Below the pieces are notes generated by a model that had not been told where the DNA came from, made no database searches, and was given only the letters and a program-made list of their open reading frames with translations. From NCBI RefSeq assembly GCF_900116015.1, contig NZ_FOYH01000001.1, positions 553,444 to 617,443 of the forward strand: a stretch of DNA of 64,000 nucleotides, given 5' to 3'. The DNA comes from Enterobacter sp. kpr-6 (lineage in GTDB: Bacteria; Pseudomonadota; Gammaproteobacteria; Enterobacterales; Enterobacteriaceae). Below, piece after piece: positions 27,790-36,599 of this stretch; position 1 is the stretch's first letter; every line of letters starts with the position of its first letter. The translations under genes were made by a program, and so were the position numbers.

Positions 27790-28017
27790 TCAGACGTTTT
27801 TACGTTCGATAGTTTGTTCGCCCCAGAACAGCGAATCTTTATCCGTTTTTTCGAAGGCGCGGATCAGCACTTCATCGTTACCTTCCTCCCAAATCTGCTC
27901 GGCCATTTTTTCGTCATAATCAGCCAGTTCAAAAATGGCTTCTGCGATCTCCGGAGAGGTATTACGCAGGCTTGCCCATTCTCCTACACGGTGTGCTTTT
28001 GATTCTGAAGTCGGCAT
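27790..28017 (-). CDS. yccJ: YccJ family protein
   Basis: A 75-residue acidic cytosolic protein matching E. coli YccJ ([20 protein letters not shown]). Its function is not established. It follows wrbA on the same strand by 18 bases and is probably its cotranscribed partner, as in E. coli. A GC-rich 8-bp stem (CCCCCGCC with GGCGGGGG, 27764-27783) separates it from agp. Confidence 0.93.
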   Translation of the reverse strand: MPTSESKAHRVGEWASLRNTSPEIAEAIFELADYDEKMAEQIWEEGNDEVLIRAFEKTDKDSLFWGEQTIERKNV

Positions 28018-28035
28018 AAATGTCTCCTTTAACAG

Positions 28036-28653
28036 TTAGGCTTTTAGCTTCGCGGCAAATCCTGCCACGTATTCGCCCTGATAACGGGCAATCACCAGCT
28101 CTTCTTCGCTGGGCTGGCGGGAGCCATCGCCACCGGCAATGGTGGTCGCCCCATAAGGTGTCCCGCCGCGAACCTGTGAAATATCAAACAGTTCTTTGAC
28201 CCCATAACCGATGGGCACAATCAGCATCCCATGGTGGGCAAGGGTGGTCCAGGTGGATGAAATCGTGTGCTCCTGGCCGCCGCCGGTACCGGTCGAGCTA
28301 AAGACGCTGGCGACTTTGCCGCGCAATGCGCCCGAGGCCCACAGGCCACCCGTCTGGTCCAGGAAAGTGCGCATCTGACCCGCCATGTTGCCAAAACGCG
28401 TCGGTGTACCAAAGATAATCGCATCGTAGTCCGCCAGTTCCTGCGGCGTGGCTTCAGGTGCAGTTTGCGCTTTACCGCCTGATTTGGTGAATAACTCCGG
28501 CGGCATGGTTTCCGGCACACGCTTAATGACCACTTCAGCGCCACTGACTTTTTGCGCGCCTTCCGCTATCGCCTGTGCCATGGTTTCGACATGTCCATAC
28601 ATGGAATAGTACAGCACCAGAATTTTAACGTTTTTGCGCTCCGTTCCTTCCAT
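28036..28653 (-). CDS. wrbA: NAD(P)H:quinone oxidoreductase WrbA
   Basis: A 205-residue flavodoxin-like FMN enzyme that reduces quinones by two electrons in a tetramer. The FMN phosphate loop is [16 protein letters not shown], and the later [15 protein letters not shown] and STGTGGGQE segments bind the flavin. It carries about seven extra N-terminal residues (MEGTERK) relative to E. coli; no later ATG is available, and AAGGGG precedes this one. In E. coli it is a sigma-S stress gene in an operon with yccJ. Confidence 0.95.
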   Translation of the reverse strand: MEGTERKNVKILVLYYSMYGHVETMAQAIAEGAQKVSGAEVVIKRVPETMPPELFTKSGGKAQTAPEATPQELADYDAIIFGTPTRFGNMAGQMRTFLDQTGGLWASGALRGKVASVFSSTGTGGGQEHTISSTWTTLAHHGMLIVPIGYGVKELFDISQVRGGTPYGATTIAGGDGSRQPSEEELVIARYQGEYVAGFAAKLKA

Positions 28654-28742
28654 CTCTCACCCCTTAGGTTGCGTTAAGCCTTTAAAAAGCGTAGCACACG
28701 CGCGCTTTCAGATGTCTTCAGGCAGCACGTGTTGCCATGGAT

Positions 28743-29936
28743 TTAAATGGTCGCCCGCGCGGCTGCCATGCCCGGCACCAGGATCACTTTACGGCAATCT
28801 TCCTGCCGTTTTTCGAAGATCTCATAGCCGCGTGCCGCCTCTTCGAGTGGCAGATGGTGAGTCACAATCTCTTCAGGCGTCAGATGCCCGCCCTCAATCA
28901 GTTCCAGCAGTTCCGGCAAGAAAGCATGAACGTGCGTCTGGCCCATTTTAAAGGTCAGTCCTTTGTCGAACGCATCGCCGAACATAAAGCCGTGAATGAA
29001 ACCGGCATACACGCCCGGCACGCTGACAATACCGCCCCGGCGTACCGCAGCAATACACTGACGCAACGCTTTACCGCTACTGCCTTCAATCTTCAGATTG
29101 GTTAAGACAGTTTCAGTCAGGCTACCTTTTGCTTCAAAGCCCACGGCGTCGATAACCGCATCGACACCCCGATTGTTACGGGTGTGCTCAATGATCCACG
29201 CGGCAGGATCGTCATTCTGATCGAAATTAATCGGGATCACGCCATAGCGCTGCTGGGCAAAATTAAGCCGGTAGTCGTTATGGTCAATCATGAAAATCTG
29301 CTCTGCACCCGCCAGACGCGCACAGGCGGCAGACAGCAGTCCGACCGGGCCCGCGCCAAAAATGGCTACGCTGGAACCTTGCTTGATCTCGGCGTTTTTT
29401 ACCGCCTGCCAGGCTGTCGGCAGGATATCGGAAAGGAACAGCACTTTTTCATCGGGCAGAGTGTCAGGCACTTTAAACGGGCCGACGTTAGCCTTCGGCA
29501 CACGGACGTATTCGGCCTGACCGCCGGGGATGCCGCCATACAGTTTGCTGTAGCCAAACAGGGCTGCCGGAGGCGTAATGCTTTTGCGGTTCAGGGCCGC
29601 GCCTTTACCACTGTTGGTATTTTCGCAGGCGGAATATTGATGCAGATGGCAAAAGAAGCAGTCGCCGCAGGCAATCACAAAGGGAATAACTACCCGATCG
29701 CCTTTCGCAACCGCAGTGACATCTTTACCGGTTTCGACCACTTCACCCATAAATTCATGACCGAAAATATCGCCATGCCCGGTGCCGGGAATTTTGCCGC
29801 GATAAAGATGCAGGTCAGATCCACAAATAGCCGTGGCCGTTACCCGCAAAATAATGTCATCGCCCGCCTCAATAGACGGATCGGGCATGTTATCAACGCT
29901 AACTTTATGCGGGCCATGGTACGTGAGTGCTTTCAT
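28743..29936 (-). CDS. Zinc-dependent alcohol dehydrogenase family protein
   Basis: A 397-residue medium-chain dehydrogenase of the formaldehyde-dehydrogenase-like group. Catalytic zinc ligands appear in CGSDLH and GHEFMGEV. The structural-zinc loop has cysteines in [17 protein letters not shown], and the NAD-binding fold is [14 protein letters not shown]. The frame extends 27 codons upstream, but ATG 29936 (MKALTYHGP) is the usual start and follows AGGAAG. It lies 112 bases after an SDR gene on the same strand, so the pair is probably one stress-related unit. Substrate unknown. Confidence 0.88.
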   Translation of the reverse strand: MKALTYHGPHKVSVDNMPDPSIEAGDDIILRVTATAICGSDLHLYRGKIPGTGHGDIFGHEFMGEVVETGKDVTAVAKGDRVVIPFVIACGDCFFCHLHQYSACENTNSGKGAALNRKSITPPAALFGYSKLYGGIPGGQAEYVRVPKANVGPFKVPDTLPDEKVLFLSDILPTAWQAVKNAEIKQGSSVAIFGAGPVGLLSAACARLAGAEQIFMIDHNDYRLNFAQQRYGVIPINFDQNDDPAAWIIEHTRNNRGVDAVIDAVGFEAKGSLTETVLTNLKIEGSSGKALRQCIAAVRRGGIVSVPGVYAGFIHGFMFGDAFDKGLTFKMGQTHVHAFLPELLELIEGGHLTPEEIVTHHLPLEEAARGYEIFEKRQEDCRKVILVPGMAAARATI

Positions 29937-30048
29937 CAGATATCTTCCTGCGTTGGATAACCTCACCGCAATAAGCCGGGGAGAGAAGCTCCCCGGCGGC
30001 GGAAAAGTCCATATCATGAAAAACGCCAGTCACAGTGACTGACAGCCT

Positions 30049-30945
30049 TTACAGCGTGCCCGTACCGCCATCTGAGCACCAGACCTGGCCGGAGCAGTAG
30101 CTGCTTTCATCCGAGGCCAGAAGCACATACATCCCGGCAATTTCTGCCGGTTGTCCCGGTCTGCCAAGCGGTGCAGACGCGCCAAACTGCTCCAGTTTTT
30201 CCTGCGGCTGTCCGCCACATGCCTGCAACACCGTCCAGTACGGCCCTGGTGCGACGGCATTAACCCGGATGCCTTCTTCAGCCACTTGCTGTGCCAGCGA
30301 TTTGGTGAAGACGGCAATACAGGCTTTGGTCTGGGCATAATCCATCAGCGTCTTGCTCGGCTCATAAGCCTGGACGGATGAGGTGTTAATAATCGACGCC
30401 CCGCGCGGCAAATGCTCTAAAGCGGCTTTAGTGATCCAGAAAAGGGCATAGACGTTGGTTTTAAACGTGGCGTCAAAATCCTCGGTCGACAAATCACGTA
30501 TGTGTTCGCGGAACTGCTGGCGACCCGCGTTGTTCACCAGGATGTCCAGCCCGCCCAATTCTTGCGCCGCCTGATTTACCAGCGTCTGACAGAATTTTTC
30601 ATCACGAATATCACCGGGAATTGCCACGGCTTTGCGGCCTGCGGCTTCAATCAGCTCGATCACTTCACGCGCATCTTCTTCTTCAGCGGGAAGATAGTTG
30701 ATGGCAACGTCGGCCCCTTCACGCGCATAAGCGATAGCAACGGCGCGACCGATACCGGAATCCCCGCCGGTAATCAGCGCCTTACGGCCAGCCAGACGAT
30801 TATTCCCTTTATAGGATGTCTCGCCATGGTCAGGACGGGGTTTCAGTTTGCAGGCAAGTCCAGGGAAGGGTTGCAGTTGGCGCTCAAAGGGGGGAGTGGG
30901 GTACGATTTAATGTGTTCCGGAATAATATCTTTATTACTGCTCAT
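30049..30945 (-). CDS. Short-chain dehydrogenase/reductase, YghA-like
   Basis: A 298-residue NADP-type SDR with the extended N-terminus seen in YghA and Gram-positive general stress dehydrogenases. The cofactor motif is ITGGDSGIGRA, with NNAG further on. The catalytic Ser lies in IINTSSVQAYE and the Tyr-x3-Lys in DYAQTK. The C-terminal CSGQVWCSDGGTGTL matches the group. It is the first gene of a two-gene unit with the zinc dehydrogenase. Likely an aldehyde or ketone reductase; substrate unknown. Confidence 0.9.
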   Translation of the reverse strand: MSSNKDIIPEHIKSYPTPPFERQLQPFPGLACKLKPRPDHGETSYKGNNRLAGRKALITGGDSGIGRAVAIAYAREGADVAINYLPAEEEDAREVIELIEAAGRKAVAIPGDIRDEKFCQTLVNQAAQELGGLDILVNNAGRQQFREHIRDLSTEDFDATFKTNVYALFWITKAALEHLPRGASIINTSSVQAYEPSKTLMDYAQTKACIAVFTKSLAQQVAEEGIRVNAVAPGPYWTVLQACGGQPQEKLEQFGASAPLGRPGQPAEIAGMYVLLASDESSYCSGQVWCSDGGTGTL

Positions 30946-31217
30946 ACTTTTCTCCTCTGTAGCGACTTGATTCAGTATTCAAGCATAGAACATCAATGGC
31001 TATTTCTGTGAAAGCGATAAGGACAAAGGAAATTAATTAAGTAAGAGAATGTACCGCCAGAGGGCGATATTAGGCTTACGAAGAAAGATGTCGCTTGTAT
31101 CAAATAATTTTAAAATTAGGAATTATCTAAAGCAGAGCCGATAAGCATTAATACAGGCTGGCGGAATTAAGACTATGCTTTCTAACAACAATCATCTTAG
31201 AAATGGCGGGATATATT

Positions 31218-31736
31218 ATGGCTGTGGAAAATCATACTGATGTCTATTTTGAGCACCGCTCGCTTGAGCAAATTACCGGCGATCTCAGTGAATTACTGAT
31301 GCGTCGTCATTTACATCTGACCACCGCCGAATCCTGCACCGGTGGAAAACTGGCCTCCGCGCTTTGCGCCGCTGAGAATACACCGGAGTGGTTTGGCATT
31401 GGTTTTGTGACGTTTAATGATGACGCCAAAGCGCATATTTTGGGCGTGTCGCGCGAGACACTGGCAGAGCACACGGCGGTGAGTGAAGCAGTCGCCCGCG
31501 AAATGGCCGAGGGTGCGCGTCAGCGTGCAGAGCAGGATATCGCTATTTCCATTACCGGTTATGGCGGGCCGGACGACGGGGAAGACGGCACCCCGGCCGG
31601 TACGGTCTGGTTTGGCTGGAGCTTTGACGATCGCACCGAAACCGCGGTCAAACGCTTTGGCGGCGAGTGTGAAGAGGTTCTGGATCAGGCCGTGACGTTC
31701 GCGCTGGGTGAATTACTCGATAAATTAATGTCGTAA
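31218..31736 (+). CDS. CinA C-terminal domain protein, YdeJ-like
   Basis: A 172-residue stand-alone CinA-C (PncC-type) domain. The active-site motif TTAESCTGGKLASAL and SITGYGGPDDGE match the NMN deamidase fold. Its length equals E. coli YdeJ, the PncC paralogue whose activity is doubtful. ATG 31218 is preferred to 31203 because GGCGGG then has good spacing. A sigma-S-like -10 element (CTATGCT, 31173-31179) precedes it, in keeping with the stress genes on both sides. Confidence 0.85.
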   Translation: MAVENHTDVYFEHRSLEQITGDLSELLMRRHLHLTTAESCTGGKLASALCAAENTPEWFGIGFVTFNDDAKAHILGVSRETLAEHTAVSEAVAREMAEGARQRAEQDIAISITGYGGPDDGEDGTPAGTVWFGWSFDDRTETAVKRFGGECEEVLDQAVTFALGELLDKLMS

Positions 31737-31845
31737 AATGTCACATTTTCAACCGCGATATTTTTCTCAGTCATAAGAAGGGCTTATTAATTACAGTGTA
31801 AAAATATCACCCGTTTGGCTGATTTCCTGTTGCAGAATATTGCGG

Positions 31846-31875
31846 TTGACTGGCCGGATAACCAGATTTTACTAA
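31846..31875 (+). promoter_or_regulatory. Candidate ymdF promoter
   Basis: TTGACT (31846-31851) and TACTAA (31870-31875) are 18 bp apart, about 115 bases upstream of ymdF. The adjoining CTAAGCT resembles a sigma-S -10 region, which fits the stationary-phase control known for this family in E. coli. Confidence 0.4.
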
Positions 31876-31990
31876 GCTTAATTTCACGCGGCGGCAATAC
31901 AGGTTCTTTCATCAACGCCGTGAAGTGAAAGGAACCTCTTTTACTTAATGCAGTATGATGTCTAATGTTTAACAATTCTGGAGGTCAGAA

Positions 31991-32167
31991 ATGGCAAACC
32001 ATCGTGGTGGTTCAGGTAATTTCGCTGAAAACCGTGATCGAGCATCAGAAGCAGGTCGTAAAGGTGGCCAGCAAAGTGGGGGCAATTTTAAAAATGACCC
32101 GCAGCGCGCATCCGAAGCGGGTAAAAAAGGGGGCAAAAACAGCCATGGCAGCAGCCGTAACAGCTAG
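31991..32167 (+). CDS. ymdF: YmdF, KGG-motif general stress protein
   Basis: A 58-residue hydrophilic protein with two copies of the KGG repeat: NRDRASEAGRKGGQQSGGNF and NDPQRASEAGKKGGKNSHG. It matches E. coli YmdF (57 residues) and the YciG/GsiB stress group; proteins of this kind are sigma-S dependent and probably disordered protectants. A strong GGAGG lies seven bases before the ATG. It is followed by a strong terminator. In E. coli rutG follows; here the lysine module is inserted. Confidence 0.92.
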   Translation: MANHRGGSGNFAENRDRASEAGRKGGQQSGGNFKNDPQRASEAGKKGGKNSHGSSRNS

Positions 32168-32226
32168 CGTAGCTGCATGGTAGTGTGATGGCGCAATAGT
32201 CATCTATTCCCGTCACAACAGTCCCA

Positions 32227-32254
32227 CCGCCGGATCGCTCCGGCGGTTTTTTTT
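32227..32254 (+). terminator. Rho-independent terminator after ymdF
   Basis: CCGCCGGA pairs with TCCGGCGG over a TCGC loop and is followed by eight T residues, 60 bases past the ymdF stop. Confidence 0.93.
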
Positions 32255-32270
32255 GCCCAAAATTTGCGTC

Positions 32271-32492
32271 TCAATGATTCGCCAGTAAGTTGCGCAGCAG
32301 TGTTCTCGCATACACTTCCGAACGCGTCCGGTAGAGGATATCCACATTCAGCATGACATCCTGCGCGGCGTTAAAGAGTTCGCCCATCCCGGCACAACTG
32401 CTGTCCCCGACCAGTAAATCACCCTCATTGGCAGTACATGCTGAAAGCACCAGCGCAATGATGAACTCACCGTGTTCATTCAGGCTGCACAT
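32271..32492 (-). CDS. Unknown 73-residue protein downstream of lysU-like gene
   Basis: The frame from ATG 32492 encodes MCSLNEHGEFIIALVLSACT and onward, with four cysteines (one in DSSCAGMGELF) and a basic helical end. I do not recognise a family. It is on the same strand as the LysU-like gene and starts about 60 bases after its stop (a TTG start at 32534 would shorten that to 21). It ends right before the ymdF terminator on the other strand. Protein-like composition supports a real gene, but the ribosome binding site is weak. Confidence 0.45.
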   Translation of the reverse strand: MCSLNEHGEFIIALVLSACTANEGDLLVGDSSCAGMGELFNAAQDVMLNVDILYRTRSEVYARTLLRNLLANH

Positions 32493-32555
32493 GCAGCCTG
32501 TTTTGCGGCTGAAATGCAGAATGACATGGCACAAAGCGCGCCCCCTGTTTGCTGC

Positions 32556-34058
32556 TCAGTTAACCGGACGCAGCGTCGGAAACAGGATGACATCGCGGAT
32601 CGTAGGCGAATTGGTAAACAGCATCACCATCCGGTCGATGCCAATGCCCAGCCCGGCGGTAGGCGCTAATCCGTACTCCAGCGCGGTGACATAATCCGCG
32701 TCGTAGTACATCGCTTCATCATCACCGGCATCTCGCGAGGCCACCTGCTCCTGGAAGCGCTCCGCCTGATCTTCTGCATCGTTCAGTTCGGAGAAACCGT
32801 TGCCGATCTCCCGGCTACCGATGAAGAATTCAAAGCGATCGGTAAATTCAGGATTTGCGTCGCTGCGGCGGGCGAGGGGAGAGACTTCCGCCGGGTATTC
32901 GGTAATAAACGTCGGCTGGATAAGCTCGCTTTCCGCCACGGCATCGAAAATCTCGGTGATAATGCGCCCGTGCCCCCAGCTTGCCTCAATCACGATCCCC
33001 AGCCGCTCCGCAAGCGCCGTGGTCAGTGCCGGCGAGCCAAGTTCCTCCATCGTGATGCCTTTGCCATGCTTAACAATGGCCTCTTTCATCGTCAGGCGCT
33101 CAAACGGTTTTCCGAAGTCAAACGCCCAGTCACCGTAGACAATCTGAGTGCCGCCGGTCACCTCCAGCGCGACCTGGCGGAACAGCGATTCGGTCAGGTC
33201 AATCAAATCGTTGTAATCCGCATAGGCCATATAGAGTTCCATCATGGTGAACTCAGGATTATGACGCGGGGAAATCCCTTCATTGCGGAAATTACGGTTG
33301 ATCTCAAAGACCCGCTCAAAGCCGCCCACCACCAGCCGCTTGAGGTACAGCTCCGGCGAAATACGCAAAAACATATCCTGATCGAGCGCATTGTGGCGGG
33401 TAATAAACGGCCGGGCAGACGCGCCGCCGGGGATGAGTTGCATCATCGGCGTTTCGACTTCCATAAACTGCCGTGCCTGCATGAAGGTACGGATCACCGA
33501 CATGATTTTCGAGCGGATACGGAAGGTGTCGCGCGTTTTCTCATTCGCAATGAGATCCAGATAGCGCTGACGGTAGCGCCGTTCCTGATCGGTAAGGCCG
33601 TGGAATTTATCCGGCAGCGGCTTCACTGCTTTGGTCAGCAGGCGAAGTTCTTTGCATTCAACGGTCAACTCGCCAGTCTGGGTTTTAAATAACACCCCTG
33701 AGGCACCAACGATATCGCCCTGATCGAACATCTTCAGATGCTCTTCGTAAGCCTGCTCGCCTATCCCTTTCGCGGTGACATAAAGCTGGATCTTCCCGCC
33801 CATGTCCTGGAGCGTAATAAACGAGGCCTTACCCATGACCCGGCGGGTCATCATCCTGCCCGCCACGCGCACGGTAATATTATGCGAACGCAGCGCATCA
33901 GAACTGAAATCATCGTAAAGCTGATGCAAACGATCGGAAGTGGTATCGCGGCGGAAATCATTGGGGAAAGCATTACCGTTACGGCTTAACAGCGCCAGTT
34001 TCTGCATACGCACGCTGAACTCATCGCCCAGCGTCTGCTCGTTATGTGGAGTTTCCAT
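32556..34058 (-). CDS. lysU: Class II lysyl-tRNA synthetase, LysU-like
   Basis: A 500-residue enzyme that charges tRNA-Lys. The OB-fold anticodon-binding domain covers about residues 45-155. The class II motifs follow: motif 2 in [20 protein letters not shown] and motif 3 in [16 protein letters not shown]. Residues differ from E. coli LysU throughout, much more than neighbouring backbone genes do, and LysS normally lies elsewhere beside prfB. This is therefore probably a second, accessory synthetase tied to the lysine decarboxylase module, as E. coli lysU lies beside cadBA. ATG 34058 is chosen; the frame extends 20 codons further. Confidence 0.88.
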   Translation of the reverse strand: METPHNEQTLGDEFSVRMQKLALLSRNGNAFPNDFRRDTTSDRLHQLYDDFSSDALRSHNITVRVAGRMMTRRVMGKASFITLQDMGGKIQLYVTAKGIGEQAYEEHLKMFDQGDIVGASGVLFKTQTGELTVECKELRLLTKAVKPLPDKFHGLTDQERRYRQRYLDLIANEKTRDTFRIRSKIMSVIRTFMQARQFMEVETPMMQLIPGGASARPFITRHNALDQDMFLRISPELYLKRLVVGGFERVFEINRNFRNEGISPRHNPEFTMMELYMAYADYNDLIDLTESLFRQVALEVTGGTQIVYGDWAFDFGKPFERLTMKEAIVKHGKGITMEELGSPALTTALAERLGIVIEASWGHGRIITEIFDAVAESELIQPTFITEYPAEVSPLARRSDANPEFTDRFEFFIGSREIGNGFSELNDAEDQAERFQEQVASRDAGDDEAMYYDADYVTALEYGLAPTAGLGIGIDRMVMLFTNSPTIRDVILFPTLRPVN

Positions 34059-34140
34059 ACTTTTATCAGCCTCTTTGACAGTGATAGCTGACAGCCACTT
34101 TACGTCCAGTGTACGCAATAAAGCAAGAAAATGATCTTAA

Positions 34141-34161
34141 TGGAGATCAAAATGATCTCCA
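34141..34161. promoter_or_regulatory. Perfect inverted repeat, candidate operator of the CI-like regulator
   Basis: TGGAGATCA and TGATCTCCA form a perfect 9-bp inverted repeat around AAA, between the regulator stop and the LysU-like start. An extra TGATCT half-site lies just to the left (34132). The half-site GAGATCA recurs at 34828-34834 in the gap between the two regulators. No T tract follows, so an operator is likelier than a terminator. Confidence 0.5.
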
Positions 34162-34173
34162 TACCTTCTCAGC

Positions 34174-34719
34174 TTAATCCTCTGAGGCGCGACTGGCCTG
34201 CTGAATGGCGCTCATCAGGCCGCTGGCCTGCGTATAAAAAAGCTCGCGTTCGGCAGGGGTCAACATGTTGAGTTGCTGGACAAAATCGGCGCGCAGCCGG
34301 GACTGATACAAAATCCCCTGAATCCCTTCTTTATGAATGAGCTTAAGCAGCGCTTCTTTCTCGCTCTTATCCAGCGAGCTAAACACCATTGACCAGGCGA
34401 ACTCCAGCGGGTCAGAGACAGGGGCGGGCTGAGATTTCACATGCCACTGCGCTCTTTCTTCATCAAGCGCGATGGGCGTCTCCTTACTGTCGCCGCAGGC
34501 CAGCCACTCCACCGAAACCCCTTCACGTTCTGCAATTTGCCGGGCCACGCTCAGTGAAGGTTCAGTGCCACGGTTGAGGTAATTATTCAACGTCGAGTAA
34601 GAGAGATCCCATGCCTTAGCCGCTGCCCGCGTGCTGCGGGAACCAATCAGCGTCCGTAATCGATCGGCAAGTAACCCATCCTGCTCACCCCCATCCACAG
34701 ACTGATTTTCGTTGTTCAT
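34174..34719 (-). CDS. CI-like helix-turn-helix transcriptional regulator
   Basis: A 181-residue protein with a phage-CI-type HTH in its N-terminal third (RSTRAAAKAWDLSYSTLNNY and on, about residues 28-60). It has an acidic linker and a helical C-terminal part, with no peptidase domain. ATG 34719 follows GGAAG at good spacing; the frame extends nine codons more. It lies upstream of, and on the same strand as, the LysU-like gene, and diverges from the Ner-like gene. It probably regulates the lysine module; target and signal are unknown. Confidence 0.78.
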   Translation of the reverse strand: MNNENQSVDGGEQDGLLADRLRTLIGSRSTRAAAKAWDLSYSTLNNYLNRGTEPSLSVARQIAEREGVSVEWLACGDSKETPIALDEERAQWHVKSQPAPVSDPLEFAWSMVFSSLDKSEKEALLKLIHKEGIQGILYQSRLRADFVQQLNMLTPAERELFYTQASGLMSAIQQASRASED

Positions 34720-34912
34720 CGTCTTCCATCCAGAGTCGTACAACAATGCAATTGATTTACATTGGGATCAGGAAAAATGCGAAAGAAGCCGCATTTTAGT
34801 AATCAGGGGCTTTTTATTATCTCAAAAGAGATCAATTCTAGCGCCGCTGTTATCACATTGAATTCACTCCATGGCGTAATCCCATGGGGTAAATAATGAG
34901 GTTAATTGAATT

Positions 34913-35179
34913 ATGACCACAAATGAAGTGCCTGCTGACTGGAACCGCATCGATATCGTTGCGGCCTTGCATAAACGGGGAGTCTCCATTCGCGCCTTGT
35001 CGGTTCGCTCTGGTTTGAAGCCCGACACGCTCAAAAATGCGCTGTCCCGCGCCTATCCCAAAGCCGAACGCATCATCGCAGACGCGCTTGGCGTCGCCCC
35101 GGAAAAGATCTGGCCCAGCCGTTATCTCAATGCGCAGCGCGCTTCAACCTCTCATCCCGCAAATACCGTCAATCAGTAA
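34913..35179 (+). CDS. Ner/SfsB-like DNA-binding protein
   Basis: An 88-residue winged Ner-family regulator like phage Mu Ner and E. coli SfsB (Nlp): WNRIDIVAALHKRGVSIRAL, LKNALSRAYPKAERIIADAL and IWPSRY are the family's hallmarks. It reads toward the antiporter gene, 91 bases away, and may be cotranscribed. With the divergent CI-like gene it repeats the layout of a phage lysis-lysogeny switch, here apparently adapted to control a metabolic operon. Confidence 0.85.
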   Translation: MTTNEVPADWNRIDIVAALHKRGVSIRALSVRSGLKPDTLKNALSRAYPKAERIIADALGVAPEKIWPSRYLNAQRASTSHPANTVNQ

Positions 35180-35270
35180 GGAGTCTCTGATGTCCTGGCG
35201 TTAAAAAATATCATCCGTTGGTTTTAGAAAAATTACAGAGAGTCATTCTTCATTATTAAGAGATGGAACT

Positions 35271-36596
35271 ATGAGCAATCCCGGAAATAAAATGGGAGTT
35301 ATGCACCTGACTATATTAACTGCCGTTAATATGTTGGGGTCAGGCATTATTATGCTTCCCACCAAACTTGCTGAAGTTGGAACAATGTCAATTCTCTCCT
35401 GGCTGGTTACCGCGCTGGGTTCACTGGCATTAGCCTGGGCTTTTTCAAAATGTGGATTATTTAGCACCAAAAGCGGGGGCATGGGCGGGTACGCCGAATA
35501 TGCGTTTGGTAAATCAGGAAACTTTATTGCCAATTACACTTACGCCATCAGTCTGTTAATTGCCAATATCGCAATTGCCATTTCCGCCGTCGGTTATGGC
35601 AGCGTATTATTTGGCGCAAATCTCTCGCCCGTAGGCGTGTGTCTCGCCACCATTGTCGTGCTGTGGATCACCACCGTCTGTAATTTCGGCGGCGCTAAAA
35701 TCACCGGGCAAATTGGCTCGGTCACGGTGTGGGGCGTCATTATCCCCGTGGTTGGACTGTGCGTGATCGGCTGGTTCTGGTTTAGTCCTTCACTCTATAT
35801 CAGCGCCTGGAATCCCAATAATCTTGACTTCTTCTCGGCGATTTCTACCTCCATCTCCATGACGCTGTGGGCCTTCCTCGGTCTGGAATCCGCCTGCGCT
35901 AACATGGACGCGGTGGAAAACCCGCAGAAAAACGTGCCGATCGCCGTCTTCGGCGGCACGCTGGTATGCGCCGTTATTTATGTGCTCTCCACGAACGTCA
36001 TTGCCGGTATTGTGCCTAACCTGGATCTGCTGCACTCCACCGCGCCTTTCGGTCTGGCGTACGCCACCATGTTTACCCCTACGGTCGGCAATGTGGTGAT
36101 GTTCCTGATGGCGCTGGCCTGTATCGGGTCGCTGTTAGGCTGGCAGTTCACGGTCGCTCAGGTCTTCAAGTCCTCCTCCGATATCGGTTATTTCCCGAAG
36201 ATTTTCTCAAAGGTCACGAAACAAGACGCGCCGCTGGTGGGGATGGTGATCCTCGGTATCATCCAGACCTTACTGGCTCTGATGACCATCAGCCCGTCAC
36301 TCAACAAGCAATTTAACAGCCTCGTCAATCTCGCCGTGGTCACCAACCTGGTGCCTTACGTGCTCTCCATGGCGGCACTGGTACCGATGCAGCGTCTCGC
36401 CGGGGTGCATATCGGGCAGGCAAAAGCCAATGTGCTGATTGCCTTCGTTGGTACGGTGTACAGCTTCTACGCCCTCTACGCCTCCGGTGAAGAAGCCATG
36501 ATGCTTGGCGCACTCGTCACGTTCTCCGGCTGGACCTTCTGGGGCATGTTTATTCAGAAACAAGACAAGACCGCGGAAAACATTTATCAGGGATAA
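35271..36596 (+). CDS. PotE-type amino acid/polyamine antiporter
   Basis: A 441-residue APC-family exchanger with 12 membrane segments. It resembles E. coli PotE (putrescine/ornithine) far more than CadB: KMGVMHLTILTAVNMLGSGI, FGKSGNFIANYTYAISLLIA and STNVIAGIVPN follow PotE nearly residue by residue. It is joined to a lysine decarboxylase gene three bases downstream, so lysine/cadaverine exchange is the expected task despite the PotE ancestry. AGAGATGG precedes the ATG. Substrate remains to be tested. Confidence 0.88.
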   Translation: MSNPGNKMGVMHLTILTAVNMLGSGIIMLPTKLAEVGTMSILSWLVTALGSLALAWAFSKCGLFSTKSGGMGGYAEYAFGKSGNFIANYTYAISLLIANIAIAISAVGYGSVLFGANLSPVGVCLATIVVLWITTVCNFGGAKITGQIGSVTVWGVIIPVVGLCVIGWFWFSPSLYISAWNPNNLDFFSAISTSISMTLWAFLGLESACANMDAVENPQKNVPIAVFGGTLVCAVIYVLSTNVIAGIVPNLDLLHSTAPFGLAYATMFTPTVGNVVMFLMALACIGSLLGWQFTVAQVFKSSSDIGYFPKIFSKVTKQDAPLVGMVILGIIQTLLALMTISPSLNKQFNSLVNLAVVTNLVPYVLSMAALVPMQRLAGVHIGQAKANVLIAFVGTVYSFYALYASGEEAMMLGALVTFSGWTFWGMFIQKQDKTAENIYQG

Positions 36597-36599
36597 GAT

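Noticed and set aside
31965..32183. 72-codon frame overlapping ymdF
   Set aside because: It runs in another frame over ymdF, which has the strong ribosome binding site and the KGG motifs.
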